This document shows positions 43,645 through 53,788 of a stretch of DNA of 64,000 nt, one piece after another (the first letter of the stretch is position 1; the number at the start of each line of letters is the position of its first letter). The notes under the pieces were generated by a model. It searched no databases and had not been told where the DNA came from. It was given only the letters and a program-made list of their open reading frames with translations. The position numbers and the translations under genes are program-made. The DNA lies in contig NZ_JOEH01000006.1 in the NCBI RefSeq assembly GCF_000719095.1, positions 62,001-126,000 of the forward strand, read 5' to 3'. This stretch comes from Streptacidiphilus jeojiense. Its GTDB lineage: Bacteria > Actinomycetota > Actinomycetes > Streptomycetales > Streptomycetaceae.

Positions 43645-45723
43645 ATGTGGGACGACGCATTCCCGAGTTTCCTCATCGGGCTCAGAGAGGGCCTGGAAGC
43701 TGGACTTGTCGTCTCCATCCTGGTGGCCACCCTGGTCCGGAGTGACCAGAAGTCACGGCTTCCGCAGGTGTGGACCGGGGTCCTGGCCGCGATCGGGCTG
43801 TCGCTCAGCTTCGGCGCGGTGCTGACCTTCACCGCGCACAGCCTCTCCGCCACCGCGCAGGAGGCCTTCGGCGGCACCCTGAGCGTGATCGCGGTCGCCT
43901 TCGTCACCGCGATGGTCTTCTGGATGCGGCGCAACGCCCGCAACCTCGCCGGTGAGTTGAAGGACAAGGTCGGCGCGGCACTGGCGGTCGGCTCCGGCAT
44001 GCTGGTCGCCACCAGCTTCCTCGCGGTCGGCCGTGAGGGTCTGGAGACGGCGCTGTTCATCTGGACCACCGCGCAGACGGCGGGGGAGTCCACCGGCCCG
44101 CTGATCGGCGCGGCCGTCGGGCTGGTGCTCGCGACGGTGCTCTGCTGGGCGCTGTACCGGCGGGTGCTGAAGATCAATCTGACCCGCTTCTTCACCTGGA
44201 CCGGCGCGGGCCTGATCGTCATCGCGGCGGGGGTGCTCGGCTACGGCATGCGGGACCTCCAGGAGGGCGGCGTCCTTCCCGGCATCCACGCCTTCGCCGT
44301 CGACATCAGCAGCAGCATCGACGCCAACTCCTGGTACGCGACGCTGGTGCAGGGCGTGTTCAATCTGACGACCCAGATGACCTGGCTCCAGGTCGTCGCC
44401 TACGTCGTCTACCTGGCCGTGGTGATGACGCTGTTCCTGCGCGGCGTCCGCGCACCGAAGCCGGTCCCGGCCGCCGAGCCGACCCCCGAGGGTGCGGCGC
44501 AGTCGAAGGATGCGAAGGAGGCGAAGCAGGCGGAGCCGGTTCCGGCCGGGGGAGGGGTCGGGCGCCCGCGCCCCCGCTGGGTGGTCCCGGTCGCGGTGGT
44601 CGCCGTTCCGGCGGTCGTCGCCGGCGCGGTGATCGCGGCCGGCAACGGCAAGCCGGCCGCCGCGGCGACCGTCACCGTCTCACCCACCGCCTGCGGCAAG
44701 GGTTTCACCACTCCGCAGCCGGGCCAGCAGACCTTCCAGATGCACAACACCGGCAAGGACACCTCCGAGGTGTACCTGATCGACCCCGGCAGCAACGCCG
44801 TCTTCGGCGAGGTCGAAGGCCTGGCCCCGGGCACCACCCGCGCCCTCACCGCCACCATAGGCAAGGGCACCTACGCCTGGCGCTGTGTGCCCACCGGCGG
44901 CAAGGCCGTCACCTCGGCCAGCGTCACCGTCACCGGGGGAGGGACGGTCAAGGCCGTACTGCCCCTCGCCGCCGCCGATCTGGACGCGCCGCTCGCCGCC
45001 TACAAGGCCTACGTCAACGCCGGACTGACCACCCTGGTCACCGAGACCGACAGGCTGCAGGCCGACGTCAAGGGCGGCAACCTGGCCGCGGCCAAGGCCG
45101 ACTGGCTCACCGCGCACCTGCAGTACGCCTCGCTGGGCGCCGCGTACGGCACCTTCTCCGAGTTCGACGCCAAGATCAACGGTCGTGCGGACGGGCTGCC
45201 CGACGGGGTCAACGACCCGGACTTCACCGGCTTCCACCGGCTCGAGTACGGGCTGTGGCACGGCGAGTCCGCGAAGAGCCTGACGTCCGTGGCGGTCCAG
45301 CTGTCGGCCGACGTCGCCGGGCTGCGCAAGGCGTTCCCGAGCCAGGACTTCGACCCGACCGACCTGCCGCTGCGCACCCACGAGATCCTGGAGAACACCC
45401 TCCAGTTCGAGCTGACCGGCGACACCGACGAGGGCAGCGGCACCAACCTGGCGACCGCCCAGGCCAACCTGGCCGGCACCAGGGAACTGCTCTCGGTGCT
45501 CCGGCCGCTGATCACCGAGCGCAGCCCCGCGCTCATCGGCACCGTCGACGCGGACATCGCGCGGCTCTCCGCACTGCTGGACGCCCAGCACAAGGGCGCC
45601 GCCTGGACACCCGTCGAGCAGCTCGACCCGACCGCCCGCGCCGCCGTCAACGGCGCCACCGGGCAGCTGCTGGAAGACCTCGCACCCATCCCCGACCTGC
45701 TCGAGATCCGGAAGTCCGCCTGA
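43645..45723 (+). CDS. EfeU-EfeO fusion, iron uptake permease and M75 lipid-side protein
   Basis: A 692-residue protein joining two usual subunits. Residues 1-270 are an FTR1/EfeU permease with seven helices and two iron motifs, REGLE at 14-18 and 130-134. A charged linker (about 275-305) and an extra membrane helix (about 312-335, [22 protein letters not shown]) follow. Then come the cupredoxin-like domain of EfeO (about 340-430; [19 protein letters not shown]) and a M75 peptidase-like domain (about 440-690) with the metal motif HRLE in [12 protein letters not shown]. It should pass ferric iron from the outer face into the channel. Stop and EfeB start share one base (TGATG). Confidence 0.93.
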   Translation: MWDDAFPSFLIGLREGLEAGLVVSILVATLVRSDQKSRLPQVWTGVLAAIGLSLSFGAVLTFTAHSLSATAQEAFGGTLSVIAVAFVTAMVFWMRRNARNLAGELKDKVGAALAVGSGMLVATSFLAVGREGLETALFIWTTAQTAGESTGPLIGAAVGLVLATVLCWALYRRVLKINLTRFFTWTGAGLIVIAAGVLGYGMRDLQEGGVLPGIHAFAVDISSSIDANSWYATLVQGVFNLTTQMTWLQVVAYVVYLAVVMTLFLRGVRAPKPVPAAEPTPEGAAQSKDAKEAKQAEPVPAGGGVGRPRPRWVVPVAVVAVPAVVAGAVIAAGNGKPAAAATVTVSPTACGKGFTTPQPGQQTFQMHNTGKDTSEVYLIDPGSNAVFGEVEGLAPGTTRALTATIGKGTYAWRCVPTGGKAVTSASVTVTGGGTVKAVLPLAAADLDAPLAAYKAYVNAGLTTLVTETDRLQADVKGGNLAAAKADWLTAHLQYASLGAAYGTFSEFDAKINGRADGLPDGVNDPDFTGFHRLEYGLWHGESAKSLTSVAVQLSADVAGLRKAFPSQDFDPTDLPLRTHEILENTLQFELTGDTDEGSGTNLATAQANLAGTRELLSVLRPLITERSPALIGTVDADIARLSALLDAQHKGAAWTPVEQLDPTARAAVNGATGQLLEDLAPIPDLLEIRKSA

Positions 45724-46904
45724 TGACCGACCAGTACCAGCCTTCGACGGGAAGCTGCCCCTTCGGATTCGGGAGCGGAGCCGGGACTGCCGGCGCCGCG
45801 ACTGCCGGCGCCGTGACTGCCGGCACCTCGCGACGCGCCGTCGTCAAGACGGCGTTGGGTGCGGGCGCGGCGGGTGCCGCGATAGCGACCGGCGCGGTCG
45901 CGCTCGGCAGCGGATCCGCCGCGGCCGCCGCCCCCGCGTCGGGCTCCGGCGCCACCTCCGACAGTGGTTCGGTCGCCTTCCACGGCGCCCACCAGGCCGG
46001 GATCATCACGCCCACACCGGCGTTCGCCATCTTCCTCTCGATGGACGTGATCGCCACCGACCGCAAGGGTCTGCAGGCCCTGCTGCAGACCCTCACCGAG
46101 CGGATCCGCTTCCTCACCTCCGGCGGCACCCCGCCCGATCTGGGTGTCGGCGCGCCGCCGTCCGACAACGGGATCCTCGGCCCGGTCGTCCCCACCGACA
46201 GCCTCACCGTGACCGTCGGCGTGGGCGCGTCGCTCTTCGACGGACGCTTCGGGCTGGCCGCGCAGAAGCCCCGCAAGCTCACCCCGATGCGGACCTTCCC
46301 CAACGACAACCTGAAGGCGGCGGAGTCGCACGGGGACCTGTCGCTGCAGATCTGCGCCGACCGCCAGGACACGGTGCTGCACGCGATGCGTGACATCGCC
46401 AAGCACACCCGCGGGCAGATGCAGGTGAAGTGGCGGATCGACGGCTTCCAGAACACCCCGCGTCCCAGCGGCGCGCAGCGCAACCTGCTGGGCTTCAAGG
46501 ACGGCATCGCCAACCCGGACGTCACCTCCACCCGGGAGATGGACCGTCTGGTGTGGGTGGACTCGGGCGCCGGCGAGCCGGCCTGGGCGACCGACGGCAG
46601 CTACCAGGTGATCCGGATCATCCGGATGCTGGTGGAGTTCTGGGACCGGGTCTCGCTCAACGAGCAGGAGTTGATGTTCGGTCGGCGCAAGGACACCGGC
46701 GCCCCGCTGGACGGTGCCAACGAGACGGACATCCCCGACTACGCCAAGGACCCGCAGGGCAACGCGATCCCGCTGGACGCCCACATCCGGATCGCCAACC
46801 CGCGTACCGCCAAGACCGACGACTCCCGGATCCTGCGCCGCGGCTACAACTACGACCGCGGCATCGACGCGGTGGGCAACCTGGACATGGGGCTCGCCCC
46901 CTGA
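45723..46904 (+). CDS. efeB: EfeB-type DyP peroxidase, C-terminally shortened
   Basis: A 393-residue Tat-exported ([15 protein letters not shown]) heme peroxidase of the DyP family that partners EfeUO in iron uptake. The GFKDG motif is at 257-261, the proximal His354 is in [10 protein letters not shown], and the distal Arg is in [11 protein letters not shown] (about 371-373). The reading frame ends at NLDMGLAP, where full-length relatives continue for about 45 residues to a GGGYFF motif. The in-frame bases after the TGA still read like QGLDRLRLPM, similar to the expected QxDLDRxFxPM, so the end looks decayed. Activity is doubtful. No frameshift restoring the rest was found. Confidence 0.85.
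   Translation: MTDQYQPSTGSCPFGFGSGAGTAGAATAGAVTAGTSRRAVVKTALGAGAAGAAIATGAVALGSGSAAAAAPASGSGATSDSGSVAFHGAHQAGIITPTPAFAIFLSMDVIATDRKGLQALLQTLTERIRFLTSGGTPPDLGVGAPPSDNGILGPVVPTDSLTVTVGVGASLFDGRFGLAAQKPRKLTPMRTFPNDNLKAAESHGDLSLQICADRQDTVLHAMRDIAKHTRGQMQVKWRIDGFQNTPRPSGAQRNLLGFKDGIANPDVTSTREMDRLVWVDSGAGEPAWATDGSYQVIRIIRMLVEFWDRVSLNEQELMFGRRKDTGAPLDGANETDIPDYAKDPQGNAIPLDAHIRIANPRTAKTDDSRILRRGYNYDRGIDAVGNLDMGLAP
45783..45827 (+). repeat. three 15-bp direct repeats in EfeB signal region
   Basis: GGGACTGCCGGCGCC, GCGACTGCCGGCGCC and GTGACTGCCGGCACC encode AT(V)AGA repeats just before the twin arginines, adding length to the n-region. Confidence 0.88.
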
Positions 46905-47149
46905 TTGCTTCCTGTGCAAGGTCTTGACCGCTTGCGCCTTCCAATGAAAACTCGTCAGCCGTGGGTCCTTTGGTGACACGTGAGTCAGGTTCACGAGTTG
47001 TCGCCGGGTGATGCCATGCGTTCGCCCAGGCCGGGGCTCTCCACCGGCCGTTCGCGTACAGTGCTGCCCCCGCCGTTCCACCCGACGGCGGGGGCTTCTC
47101 CGCTCGCAGGCGCACAGAGACGTGCAGCCTTGAAGAGAGGCAGAGCCGT
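46905..47149. other. intergenic stretch with decayed EfeB tail
   Basis: The first ~60 bases read in the EfeB frame like a degraded C-terminus. The rest is less GC-rich than the genes and shows no convincing open frame. No strong terminator hairpin separates it from the GH3 gene. Confidence 0.5.
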
Positions 47150-49828
47150 ATGCACCCCACCCTCATCAGCAGGACCAGCAGGACCAGTAACAGCAGCCAG
47201 ACCAGCAGGACCGGCAACAGCAGGCGCCACCGCCGTGCGACGGTCTGTGCCGTCGCGTTGCTCAGCACCCTCGGGCTCGCCGTGGCCGGGGCGCCCACCG
47301 CGTCCGCGCGGCCTGCGCCGGTCACCGGGGACGCCCGGGTGGACCGGCTGCTGGCCAGGATGACCCTGGACGAGAAGCTCTCGATGATCGAGGGCCAGGC
47401 CGAGGCCGCGTCCACCACCCAGTACCAGGCCGGCTACCTGCCGGGCGTCCCGCGGCTGGGCATCCCCTCGCTGCGGCTGAGCGACGGGCCGCCCGGGGTG
47501 ATCACCGAGCAGGACTCCACCGGGATGACCGCCACCATGGGCGTCGCCGCCACCTTCAGCCAGAACGACGCCCGGCTGAACGGCGAGGTGATCGGCCGTG
47601 ACGCCAGGGCCATGGGACAGGACGTGGTGCTGGAGCCGTTCGTCAACCTGGACCGTGACACCTCCTGGTCCCGGGGCTTCAACACCTTCGGCGAGGATCC
47701 GCTGCTCACCGGGCAGACCGGTGCCGCCGAGATCACCGGTATCCAGAGCCAGGGCACGATGGCGCAGGTCAAGCACTACATCGCCTACGACGGCGGCAAC
47801 AACGTCAGCGTGGACCAGCAGACCCTGCACGAGATCTACCTGCAGCCCTTCACCGACGCCGTCAACGCCGGTGTCTCCTCGGTGATGTGCTCCTACAACG
47901 TCGTCAACAGCGCCCAGGCGTGCGACAGTTCGGACACGCTGACGACCATCCTGCGTAACGAGCTCGGGTTCAAGGGCTTCGTGACCTCCGACTGGGGCGC
48001 CAACCACGGCACCGACTACCTCAACGCCGGTCTGGACATGGAGATGCCCGGCGGCGGGTTCGGCGGGCTGCTGCCGTCCTACTTCACCTCCGCCGCGCTC
48101 AAGGCCGCGATCGCCGACGGCTCGGTCCAGGAGTCCCGGGTCGACCAGGCCGTGGGACGCATCCTCTACGAGTACGACCGGTTCGGCCTGCTGGACGGCG
48201 CGTCCAAGCACACGGTGACCGCCCAGCCGACCGCGGCCGACGAGAAGGTCGTGCTCAAGACCGGCCAGGACGCCGCCACTCTGCTCAAGAACGACGGCTC
48301 CACGCTCCCGCTCGGCGGGAAGTCGCTCTCGTCGCTGGCGCTGATCGGGCCCGGCGCCGGGCAGACCATCGCCACCGACGGCGGCGGTGAGAAGTCCGGC
48401 GGCCTGGTCGCCGAGCAGACCGGGACGTACCAGGTGCTGCAGCAGGAGCTGGGCCGCCGGGGCAGCTCCGGAATCAGCTACTCGGTCGGGGACGACATGA
48501 CGGGCACCGCCGTGCCGGCGTCGGCTCTGTCGCACGACGGACAGTCAGGGCTGCTGCGGGCCGGGGGCGGTGTCGACGCCACGCTGGACTTCACCGGCAG
48601 CCACGCCCTGCCTGTCGGTCAGGCCGCCTCCTGGAGCGGAACCCTGACGATCCCTCAGGCCGGGGACTACTGGCTGAACATCCAAGCCCTGGGCGCGACC
48701 GCGGGGCTGACCGTGGACGGCAACACCCTGACCACGGTGGGTGGTTCCGGGTTCAGTACCGGGCCGCGGTACGGCGTGGTCCACGCCACCGACGGCAACG
48801 GTCCGCTGCCCACCACCGACGGTCTCGCCAACGGGCGCACCCTGGTCCATCTGACCGCCGGGGCGCACACCCTGGCGGTCGCGGCCACCCCGGACGCCTC
48901 GGGCCGGCCGGTGCAGGTGCGGCTGGACTGGGTCACCCCGGCGCAGCAGCAGGCGGCTCACGACGCCGCGGTGAACGCCGCGCGCCACGCGGGCACCGCC
49001 GTGGTGTTCGCCTGGAGCGACGGGGACCTGTCGAAGCCGCTGCCGGAGGGCCAGGACCAGCTGATCGCCGATGTGGCGGCGGTGAACCCGGACACCGTGG
49101 TGGTGCTGAACACCAGTCAGCCCGTCGCCATGCCGTGGCTGGGCAAGGTGAAGTCGGTGCTGGAGATGTGGTACCCGGGCGACAAGGGCGGACAGGCCAC
49201 CGCCGACGTCCTGCTCGGCAGGGTGAACCCGGGTGGGAGGCTGCCCTTCACCTGGCCGGTCTCGCTCGGCCAGGAGGTGGCGCACCAGGCGGCCCACCCG
49301 GAGCGCAGCTCCGCCGGCGTCGGCGGCACCGGAACCTGCGCGCCCTTCGGTGCGACGCTGCTCAACTGCCCGGTGACCAGCTACTCCGAGGGCGTCGACG
49401 TCGGCTACCGGTTCTACGCGGCCAACGGGGAGACCCCGCTGTTTCCCTTTGGCTACGGGCTGAGCTACAGCCGGTTCCGGTACGCGGACCTGTCGGCCCG
49501 TCGGACCGGGAGCGGCCTGGCGGTCAGCTTCCGGGTCAGCAACACCGGGTCGGCCACCGGGGATGCCGTACCGCAGCTCTACCTGGGCGCACCGCGGAAC
49601 CCGCCCGCCGGGGTGCAGTTCGCCCCGACCGCGCTGGCCGGCTACGACCGGGTCCGGCTGGCCCCGGGTCAGTCGCGGACGGTCACCATCACCATTCCGA
49701 CCCGTCAGCTGCAGTACTGGTCCACCGCGGCCGACGGCTGGAGGACCGCCCTCGGTGCCCGGTCGCTGACCCTGGGCACCGACGCCACCAGCCCCGTGCT
49801 GTCGCGGACCGTCACCATCGGCGGCTGA
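47150..49828 (+). CDS. secreted GH3 beta-glucosidase with PA14-like domain
   Basis: An 892-residue extracellular glycosidase. The N-terminal 24 residues are a Ser/Thr/Arg repeat (SRTSRTSNSSQTSRTG) before the signal core (TVCAVALLSTLGLAVAGAPTASA). GH3 barrel: LSDGPPGV, FNTFGEDPLL, VKHYIAYDGG. The nucleophile is Asp281 in GFVTSDWGAN. The C-terminal sandwich begins near residue 370 (DAATLLKNDGSTLPL) and holds a PA14-like insert of about 130 residues (SHALPVGQAASWSGTLTIPQAGDYWLNIQA). A fibronectin-III-like domain ends the protein. It probably cleaves plant beta-glucosides for uptake by the CUT2 importer downstream. Confidence 0.93.
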   Translation: MHPTLISRTSRTSNSSQTSRTGNSRRHRRATVCAVALLSTLGLAVAGAPTASARPAPVTGDARVDRLLARMTLDEKLSMIEGQAEAASTTQYQAGYLPGVPRLGIPSLRLSDGPPGVITEQDSTGMTATMGVAATFSQNDARLNGEVIGRDARAMGQDVVLEPFVNLDRDTSWSRGFNTFGEDPLLTGQTGAAEITGIQSQGTMAQVKHYIAYDGGNNVSVDQQTLHEIYLQPFTDAVNAGVSSVMCSYNVVNSAQACDSSDTLTTILRNELGFKGFVTSDWGANHGTDYLNAGLDMEMPGGGFGGLLPSYFTSAALKAAIADGSVQESRVDQAVGRILYEYDRFGLLDGASKHTVTAQPTAADEKVVLKTGQDAATLLKNDGSTLPLGGKSLSSLALIGPGAGQTIATDGGGEKSGGLVAEQTGTYQVLQQELGRRGSSGISYSVGDDMTGTAVPASALSHDGQSGLLRAGGGVDATLDFTGSHALPVGQAASWSGTLTIPQAGDYWLNIQALGATAGLTVDGNTLTTVGGSGFSTGPRYGVVHATDGNGPLPTTDGLANGRTLVHLTAGAHTLAVAATPDASGRPVQVRLDWVTPAQQQAAHDAAVNAARHAGTAVVFAWSDGDLSKPLPEGQDQLIADVAAVNPDTVVVLNTSQPVAMPWLGKVKSVLEMWYPGDKGGQATADVLLGRVNPGGRLPFTWPVSLGQEVAHQAAHPERSSAGVGGTGTCAPFGATLLNCPVTSYSEGVDVGYRFYAANGETPLFPFGYGLSYSRFRYADLSARRTGSGLAVSFRVSNTGSATGDAVPQLYLGAPRNPPAGVQFAPTALAGYDRVRLAPGQSRTVTITIPTRQLQYWSTAADGWRTALGARSLTLGTDATSPVLSRTVTIGG
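47165..47224 (+). repeat. AGCAGGACCAG repeats in GH3 N-terminus
   Basis: Repeated CAGCAGGACCAG-type units lengthen the n-region of the signal peptide. They encode alternating Ser, Arg and Thr. Confidence 0.6.
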
Positions 49829-49843
49829 GTGGGCGCCGGTCGG

Positions 49844-49879
49844 GCGTCGCAGGCGTCGCAGGCTTCGCGGGCGTCGCAG
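49844..49879. repeat. four tandem 9-bp units
   Basis: GCGTCGCAG, GCGTCGCAG, GCTTCGCGG and GCGTCGCAG lie between the GH3 and rhomboid-like genes. No function evident. Confidence 0.75.
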
Positions 49880-49916
49880 CAGGGGACGTGATCGACGGCC
49901 GGGGATGATGGGCGCC

Positions 49917-50657
49917 ATGCGCACTGATCCTCTCCGGTCGTCGCGGGCCCGGCTGCTCCGGTGGGCCGCCGGGTATCCGCGTCGGAACCCGGCGGCCTTC
50001 GGCTACCTGCTGCTGCTCGCGGTGGACGCGGCGCTGCTGCGCCGGGTCCTGAGCGAGTCGGACGGCGTCCGGCTGCGGCAGTACATCAGCACCAACCTGG
50101 ACAACATGGGACAGCACCCGTTGCGCAGCCTGTTCGGCAGCCTGCTGGTGGTCGACACCGGCGACGCGCTGAGCTTCTTCCTGGTCGTGGTGGTCGGGCT
50201 GGCCGTCTGCCTGGCCGTGCTGGAGCGCAGTGTCGGCACCCGGCGGGCGGTCGCCCTGGTGCTGGTGGCACATGTCGGCGCGACCCTCACCACGACCGCG
50301 GTGATCTCCGTCGCGGTGGGCGACGGGGCCTATCCGCAGGCGACCCGGCACGCCCTGGACTACGGCGTGAGCTATGTGTCCATCGCGGCGGTGGCCGCGG
50401 TCACCCCGCTGCTGCCACGGCGGCTCCGACCCTGGTGGGCCGGGGCCGCCGTGCTGTATCCGCTGTCCGACGCCGAGTGGTACGGGGCGCTGCCGGACTT
50501 CACCACGATCGGGCACTGCACCGCCGCGCTGATCGGCCTGGCCGGTGCCCGGATCGGCGGGGTCGGCCGGGGCCGGCCGACGAGCGCCGCTGCCGATGGC
50601 AGCCATCAGCAGCAGCCGCCGGGCGCCCCGCATACCACCCATGCTGTCCGGCGATGA
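49917..50657 (+). CDS. rhomboid-like membrane protein
   Basis: A 246-residue protein with about six helices and a rhomboid-like fold. The characteristic pieces are NPAAFGYLLLLAVDAALLRRVL, ISTNLDNMGQHPLRSLFGSLLVV and VLVAHVGATLTTTAV. The active-site GxSG and catalytic His of rhomboid proteases are not seen; SYVSIAAVAAV stands at the place of GxSG. It is therefore probably not a peptidase. ATGs at 49905 and 49908 are alternative starts. The C-terminal 25 residues are polar. Function unknown. Confidence 0.8.
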   Translation: MRTDPLRSSRARLLRWAAGYPRRNPAAFGYLLLLAVDAALLRRVLSESDGVRLRQYISTNLDNMGQHPLRSLFGSLLVVDTGDALSFFLVVVVGLAVCLAVLERSVGTRRAVALVLVAHVGATLTTTAVISVAVGDGAYPQATRHALDYGVSYVSIAAVAAVTPLLPRRLRPWWAGAAVLYPLSDAEWYGALPDFTTIGHCTAALIGLAGARIGGVGRGRPTSAAADGSHQQQPPGAPHTTHAVRR

Positions 50658-50813
50658 CACCGTGCCTTGTCCCTGGTGATGGCCGCTTCATACGCTGCGC
50701 TGCATCGCTGACGCTACTGCTTCCCCTTCTGCGAGCCACCCACCGCGGTAGCGAGAGCCACAGCGAACACCCATGGACTGAGCATGAACCAGACTCGAGG
50801 GAGAGTCCCCACC

Positions 50814-52103
50814 ATGACCGCAACTCCCGCCCCTTCCCCGCCGTCGGTCACCGCCGCGGCCCGCCGCCTTCGGACTCACGCTTCTCGGATCCGGGGCGCT
50901 TCGGCCCTCTTCGCCGCGACGGCGCTGGCGCTCACGGCCGCGGGGTGCAGCAGTTCGGCGACGACCACAGCGAGCAGCGGCTCCTCGGGGGACAGCAGTT
51001 CCACAGCCTCGTCCTGCGGCACCGTGCCGGCTGCCTCCTTCAAGGACACCGCCGGCCTGGTCAAGGCGCTGGGGGCGCAGTACGAGGCCGCCTACAGTGG
51101 CTACTCGGGCACCGTCCAGGCCAGCAAGTGGGCCACCTGGAAGCCCACCAGGACCAGCGGCTTCACCATCGGCATCTCCGAGTCGCAGCTCAGCAACCCG
51201 TACCAGACGCTGATCAACACCTCGCTGCAGCAGTACCTCAAGGCCGACGGGTACAAGGTGATCGACCTGGTCTCCAGCAACGAGGTGACCAGCCAGATCG
51301 CCCAGTTCAACCAACTGATAACCGACAAGGTCGATCTGATCATCTATCAGCCGCTGGCCTCGGGCTTCGAGTCGGTGGTCGACAAGGCGGCGGCGGCCGG
51401 CATCCCGTCCATCTCGATGCTGAACAACGTGGTGGACGCCAACACCGTCAATGTGGTCCCCAACGCCTTCGCGGCCGGTGAGGCGCAGGCCGCCGCGGTT
51501 GCCAAGATCATGGGCGGCAAGGGCGCCATCCTCGGGGTGCACGGCATCAAGGGCGTCCCGATCGACACCGACACCTTCAACGGTGCCAAGGCGGCGCTGA
51601 AGCTCTGCTCGGGGATCACCCTGGACGACTCGATCTACACCGACTTCTCGCCCACCACCGCGCAGACCGACGTGCAGCAGTACCTGGCCGCCAACCCGAC
51701 CAAGACCATCGGCGGCGTGCTGGAAGGCGGTCCGATGACCACCGGCATCATCTCGGCCTTCCAGAAGTCCGACGTCACCGTGCCGACCGTCGCCGACAAC
51801 GGACTGACCACCGGCGGCGTCGCCTACTGGTCCGCCAACTCGGGCAAGTACCGGGGCGTCGGCCTCTACAACCCGGGCGACGGGCTGGCCCAGGCGGTGG
51901 CCCAGGTCGCCAAGAACATGCTGGACGGCAAGGGCGTCAAGGTCTCCGACATCGTGATCAACCCGCCGCTGGTGACCAGCGACAACCTGTCGAGCTTCAG
52001 CAAGTCCAGCTTCAAGGTCGGCGACGCCTCGACGGTCACCCAGTCCGACGTCGACCAGCCCTTCGCGACCAGCAGCTACATCGACGGCTTCTTCGGCCAG
52101 TAG
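50814..52103 (+). CDS. CUT2 sugar-binding lipoprotein
   Basis: A 429-residue binding protein of the ribose/galactose class (peripBP_4). The lipobox TAAGC lies near residue 45 after an unusually long N-region. The mature domain contains FTIGISESQLSNPYQTLINTSLQQY and DLIIYQPLASGFESVVDKAAAAGIP, typical of RbsB/XylF relatives. GAGGGAG is about nine bases before ATG 50814. First gene of a four-gene importer operon. The substrate is likely a monosaccharide or small glycoside. Confidence 0.93.
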   Translation: MTATPAPSPPSVTAAARRLRTHASRIRGASALFAATALALTAAGCSSSATTTASSGSSGDSSSTASSCGTVPAASFKDTAGLVKALGAQYEAAYSGYSGTVQASKWATWKPTRTSGFTIGISESQLSNPYQTLINTSLQQYLKADGYKVIDLVSSNEVTSQIAQFNQLITDKVDLIIYQPLASGFESVVDKAAAAGIPSISMLNNVVDANTVNVVPNAFAAGEAQAAAVAKIMGGKGAILGVHGIKGVPIDTDTFNGAKAALKLCSGITLDDSIYTDFSPTTAQTDVQQYLAANPTKTIGGVLEGGPMTTGIISAFQKSDVTVPTVADNGLTTGGVAYWSANSGKYRGVGLYNPGDGLAQAVAQVAKNMLDGKGVKVSDIVINPPLVTSDNLSSFSKSSFKVGDASTVTQSDVDQPFATSSYIDGFFGQ

Positions 52104-52171
52104 CAGCCCAGTAGCAGCACGAAAGCCGAAGGCGGAGTCGACGAGCACGTCGACAGGCAAGGAGTGGTGCG

Positions 52172-53788
52172 TTGAACGAGCAGAGCCAGGCGGAGCGCCC
52201 GGCCGTGCTGGAGGCCGCCGGACTCGCCAAGGCGTTCGGGGCGACCAGGGCCCTGCGGTCCTGCTCGCTGCGGATGCCGGCCGGCGAGGTGCACGCGCTG
52301 ATGGGGGAGAACGGGTCGGGGAAGAGCACCCTGGTGAAGATCCTCACCGGAGTGCACGCCCCGGACTCCGGAACCCTGACGGTCGACGGCCGACCGGTCC
52401 GCTTCGGCGGTCCGGCGGCGGCGATCCGGGCCGGGGTGATGGCCGTCTACCAGGAGGTGCTGGTGGTCGGACCGCGCTCGGTGCTGGAGAACGTCTGGCT
52501 CGGCGCGGACGGGGTGTTCCGGCGCAGGGTCGCCGAGGCCGACAAGCGCAGCAGGGCCGCCGCGGTCCTGGCGGAGCTGCTGGAGCAGGTGCCCGACCTG
52601 GACACCCCGGTCGAGCAGCTGTCCCTCAGCGACCGCCAGGCCTGCGGGATCGCCCGCGCCCTGGTGCGCGGCCCCAAGGTGCTGATCCTGGACGAGGCCA
52701 CCAGCGCCCTGGACGTGGCCACCCGGGACCGGCTGTTCCGGGCCGTCGCCCGGCGCAAGGCGGAGGGCATGTCGGTGCTGTTCGTCTCGCACCGGATGGA
52801 CGAGGTGGACGCCATCGCCGACCGGGTGTCGGTGCTGCGCTCCGGCGAGTCGGTGGTCACCCTGGACGCGGCCGAGGCCACTACGGCCGAGCTGGTCCGG
52901 CTGATGACCGGCTCCGAGCACCTGGCCGGCGCGTCCGCGGCCGACGTCGCCGGGCGCGCACCGGACCCGGCGGCTCCGGTGCTGCTGCGGGCCGCCGGGG
53001 TGCGGCTGCACCCCGGCGCCGAGCCGGTCGACTTCGAGCTGCGGGCCGGTGAGGTGGTCGGCCTGGCCGGACTGGAGGGCCACGGCCAGGACGCCTTCAT
53101 CAAGGCGCTCTGGGAGGGACCGCCCGGGGAGGGCTCGGTGCTGCGCACCGTCGACGGCACCGGGGCGCCGATCCGCTCCGAGCAGCAGGCCGCCGCGGCG
53201 GGCATCGGCTACGTTCCGCGGGACCGCAGGGCCGAGGCCTTGTTCGGGACCATGTCGATCAGGGAGAACTTCAGCGCCGCGACGCTCCGTCAGGACCGCC
53301 GCTCCGGACTGCTCTCCCGCAGGGCCGCGCAGGAACGGTTCGCCCCCTACCGCAGCGCGCTGAAGATCCGGATGGGCCGCGGGTCGGACCCGGTCTCCAC
53401 CCTGTCCGGCGGCAACCAGCAGAAGGTGGTCATCGCCCGCTGGCTGGCCCGCGACCCGCAGGTGCTGCTGCTCAACGACCCGACCCGGGGCGTCGACATC
53501 GGCGCCAAGCGCGACATCTACGCGCTGCTGGCCGAACTGACAGCCCGTGGGGTGGCGGTGGTGATGCTGTCGACCGAGGTCGACGAGCACATCGAGCTGA
53601 TGGACCGGGTGCTGGTCTTCCGCGAGGGAGCCCTCTCGGCGACCCTGACCCGGGCCGAGCTGACCCGGCAGTCCCTGGTCGCCGCCTTCTTCGGCCGCAC
53701 CGTCGACGAGGGCCCGGTCAGCGGCACCGTCGCCGGCCCTGACGCCGGCCCCACCACCCCCGCACTCACACCGGACGGTGCCGCATGA
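52172..53788 (+). CDS. CUT2 tandem-domain sugar ABC ATPase
   Basis: A 538-residue ATPase with two nucleotide-binding domains, as in RbsA/MglA. The N-terminal domain is complete (Walker A GENGSGKST, signature LSLSDRQACGIARAL, Walker B VLILDEATSALD). The C-terminal one has the usual degenerate Walker A (GLEGHGQDA) but keeps signature LSGGNQQKVVIARWL and LLLNDPTRGVDIGAK. The start is TTG 52172 with GGAG about seven bases upstream. The stop overlaps the permease start (ATGA). Confidence 0.95.
   Translation: MNEQSQAERPAVLEAAGLAKAFGATRALRSCSLRMPAGEVHALMGENGSGKSTLVKILTGVHAPDSGTLTVDGRPVRFGGPAAAIRAGVMAVYQEVLVVGPRSVLENVWLGADGVFRRRVAEADKRSRAAAVLAELLEQVPDLDTPVEQLSLSDRQACGIARALVRGPKVLILDEATSALDVATRDRLFRAVARRKAEGMSVLFVSHRMDEVDAIADRVSVLRSGESVVTLDAAEATTAELVRLMTGSEHLAGASAADVAGRAPDPAAPVLLRAAGVRLHPGAEPVDFELRAGEVVGLAGLEGHGQDAFIKALWEGPPGEGSVLRTVDGTGAPIRSEQQAAAAGIGYVPRDRRAEALFGTMSIRENFSAATLRQDRRSGLLSRRAAQERFAPYRSALKIRMGRGSDPVSTLSGGNQQKVVIARWLARDPQVLLLNDPTRGVDIGAKRDIYALLAELTARGVAVVMLSTEVDEHIELMDRVLVFREGALSATLTRAELTRQSLVAAFFGRTVDEGPVSGTVAGPDAGPTTPALTPDGAA

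Noticed and set aside
46905..46960. Frameshift explaining the short EfeB
   Set aside because: None of the three forward frames restores the expected GGGYFF end downstream, so a single-base error is unlikely.
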